A stretch of 5,761 nucleotides of DNA from NCBI GenBank assembly GCA_003542955.1, contig DPJP01000176.1:40842-46602 (forward strand), written 5' to 3'. Below, piece after piece: positions 4,513 through 5,761 of the stretch. The notes under the pieces are model-generated. The model did not search any database, was not told the origin of the DNA, and saw only the letters and a list, made by a program, of their open reading frames with translations. The DNA comes from Armatimonadota bacterium. GTDB lineage: Bacteria; Armatimonadota; Zipacnadia; Zipacnadales; UBA11051. The position numbers were made by a program, and so were the translations under genes. The first letter of the stretch is position 1. Each line of letters begins with the position of its first letter.

Positions 4513-5761
4513 CTATACATCCGCTTCCATGGCTGCGACGATCTGCTCGATCACGGCCAGGCCCTTGACCTCTTCGTCACGTGCGGTGCGGAGAAGGTCG
4601 ATGGCGCGGGCGAGGTCCGCATCGGATACCGGCGGGAGCGGGTAGTGATACACGAAGATCGTCTGCATCTGACACAGCGCCCTGCGCACCTGCTTGTAGT
4701 GGTCGGCGGCTTCATTGAACCGTGGCTGCAAGTCGCCGCCGACGTCCTCCCCTGCCAGCCGCAGGAAGCGCTCGGCATAGCAGCGGCACTCATGCCAGCA
4801 GGCCGTGTTGTGATGGACTCCCGGCAGGTCCGGCTTCAGCCAGTCGCCCGACTCCAGGCACTGTATCCACAGGTCATAGCCATCTACGCCATCCTCGTGC
4901 ACCGGGTCGATGGGCCCGCCGGACGGGCGCTGCTCGAGTGCGAACTTGAGCGCCGCCAGGATCGCCGGACTCATGTCTTTCGGGATGTCGATCGGCTCGA
5001 CACTGCAGACCGAGAGGTTGTCGGTATCGTTGCGGCCGAAGTTCTGCCATTCACACCGGGCGAACCCGCTGTCAATGTAGTGGGTGAAGTAGATGAGCCC
5101 CGCGCGGTCATAGCCGTTGAGGGTTATGAACTCCGGGAAGCCTCCGGTCCACCCGAAGAGCGGGACCCCGGCGTCGATCTTCTCGCGGATGAACTCCGCG
5201 GCCGCCCCCTGCCTGTTCTCGAAGTCGGCATCCGTCACGCGTCCGTGGACGGAGTTGCCGAGTTCCACTCCAAGGAAACGCAGCATCGGGACGAAATGCG
5301 AGTCCGCCCCGAAGGCTGTGTCGCCGGCCTGGTCCCAGTTCCAGCTCGTGGGGCCGCTGACATCGACATTGCGGTCGATATTGAGCATGAACGCCGCCCC
5401 GCTGAGGCCATAGACCCACGCGTCATCGACATCCCGGTCCACGTACTCCATGCAGCCCTTGACGCAGCCGAGCAGCGTCATCCAGCGTCGCGCGGGACGG
5501 AGGTCCTCCAGCTCCGGGCCCTCCCAGGTGAAGACCTCGTGCTCGGCGCCTGCCGCGCGGGCCAGCGGCACGAGTGCCTTCTGGTACATGTCGCGGCAGC
5601 GGAGGATGACATCCGCCGCATCCCGCCTTGCGGTCGGGTCGGCCAGGGGGCCCGAGGGCAGCATGTGGTCGCCGAGTGCCTTGCAGAGGTTGGCCGAGTA
5701 CTCGCCCTCCTCCCGGATCAGGCGCGCGGCCTCCCTGAGGTCGTCGGGTCTCTCTGCGCCC
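4513..5761 (-). CDS. BtrH_N-like (papain-like fold) protein with repeated helical segments, 5'-truncated by the window edge
   Basis: The frame is open to the window's end; the first in-window ATG (5664) falls inside a helical segment, so the real start is upstream. Residues are counted from that ATG (383 aa, TAG stop at 4513-4515). Residues ~60-235 resemble the BtrH_N/C39-like cysteine-peptidase-fold group: GCVKGCMEYV (65-74), VYGLSGAAFML (84-94), an EFIREKIDAGVPLFGW helix-strand (157-172), and EFITLNGYDRAGLIYF (178-193), where relatives have a strand ending in GYD. Residues ~255-383 are helical, with DGYDLWIQCL (261-270) and HNTACWHECRCYAERFL (285-301). In BtrH-type enzymes this fold carries an acyltransferase Cys/His pair. 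Here the His position appears to be E178, and C66 or C70 are the only nearby cysteines, so activity is doubtful. The protein looks cytoplasmic, with no membrane segments in the visible part. The gene is sound; the family call is moderate and by pattern recall only. Confidence 0.6.
   Translation of the reverse strand, partial: GAERPDDLREAARLIREEGEYSANLCKALGDHMLPSGPLADPTARRDAADVILRCRDMYQKALVPLARAAGAEHEVFTWEGPELEDLRPARRWMTLLGCVKGCMEYVDRDVDDAWVYGLSGAAFMLNIDRNVDVSGPTSWNWDQAGDTAFGADSHFVPMLRFLGVELGNSVHGRVTDADFENRQGAAAEFIREKIDAGVPLFGWTGGFPEFITLNGYDRAGLIYFTHYIDSGFARCEWQNFGRNDTDNLSVCSVEPIDIPKDMSPAILAALKFALEQRPSGGPIDPVHEDGVDGYDLWIQCLESGDWLKPDLPGVHHNTACWHECRCYAERFLRLAGEDVGGDLQPRFNEAADHYKQVRRALCQMQTIFVYHYPLPPVSDADLARAIDLLRTARDEEVKGLAVIEQIVAAMEADV
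4522..4713 (-). repeat. Helical protein repeat, copy 2 (C-terminus)
   Basis: Residues ~318-380 of the BtrH-like protein: the EAADHYKQVRRAL helix, the loop PLPPVSDAD, then ARAIDLLRTARDEEVKGLAVIE. It mirrors copy 1 in order, spacing and helix pattern. In copy 2 the segment follows a papain-like domain, so copy 1 may likewise close an upstream domain now outside the window. Confidence 0.45.
5548..5733 (-). repeat. Helical protein repeat, copy 1 (before the papain-like domain)
   Basis: This copy runs from the EAARLIREEG helix through a proline loop (LPSGPLADP) to the helix ARRDAADVILRCRDMYQKAL. It aligns with copy 2 at the C-terminus: EAA starts both, the proline loop begins 24 residues later in both, and ARRDAADVILRCRD matches AR--AIDLLRTARD with a two-residue gap, followed by a shared K-x-L. 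This is protein-level similarity seen by eye; the DNA is not obviously repeated. Confidence 0.45.

Noticed and set aside
4513..4515. The TAG stop of the BtrH-like gene as a possible pyrrolysine codon, given an MttB-family gene nearby
   Set aside because: Read-through would add only 15 codons before a TAA, with no conserved-looking sequence. The MttB-family gene itself has no in-frame amber codon, and no pyl genes are in the window.

Overview
The window is a GC-rich (about two thirds G+C by eye) bacterial segment with four protein-coding genes and almost no spare DNA. Two genes lie on the + strand and two on the - strand, and the pairs converge around position 3890. Both outer genes run off the window edges, so their N-termini are missing. 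The codon use, the large multidomain glycosidase-like protein and the divergent members of poorly studied families suggest an uncultivated or environmental bacterium of the Armatimonadota/Planctomycetota type. No phylogenetic marker is present, so this placement is only an inference. I see no tRNA, rRNA, CRISPR array, insertion sequence, integrase or phage gene.

Positions 1-2365 (+): the C-terminal 788 codons of a glycoside-hydrolase-like protein. It has the tail of an Ig-like domain, a (beta/alpha) barrel, an all-beta domain and a mutarotase-like beta-sandwich, with two aspartate-rich Ca-binding-type loops. Positions 2366-2439 are a 74-base spacer holding the Shine-Dalgarno of the next gene. 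Positions 2440-3864 (+): a complete MttB-family (trimethylamine/quaternary-amine methyltransferase) protein of 474 residues. It has no in-frame amber codon, and its sequence is strongly diverged in the part of the family that holds the active-site region.

Positions 3865-3919 are the convergent spacer, next to a short hairpin. Positions 3920-4429 (-): a 169-residue protein I do not recognise, with an excellent Shine-Dalgarno that fixes its start. Positions 4430-4512 are an 83-base spacer. Positions 4513-5761 (-): the C-terminal 415 codons of a protein that looks like the BtrH_N/papain-fold group. It is flanked on both sides by copies of the same helical segment, a repeat that suggests a tandem-domain architecture.

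Nothing in the window proves that the four genes work together. The glycosidase-like gene and the MttB-family gene are co-oriented 74 bases apart and may be co-transcribed. The two - strand genes, 83 bases apart, may form a second unit. A link between breakdown of a methylated or amine-bearing organic compound (MttB family) and polysaccharide breakdown is plausible but unproven. The corrinoid protein and corrinoid:folate methyltransferase that usually accompany an active MttB-type enzyme are not in the window.
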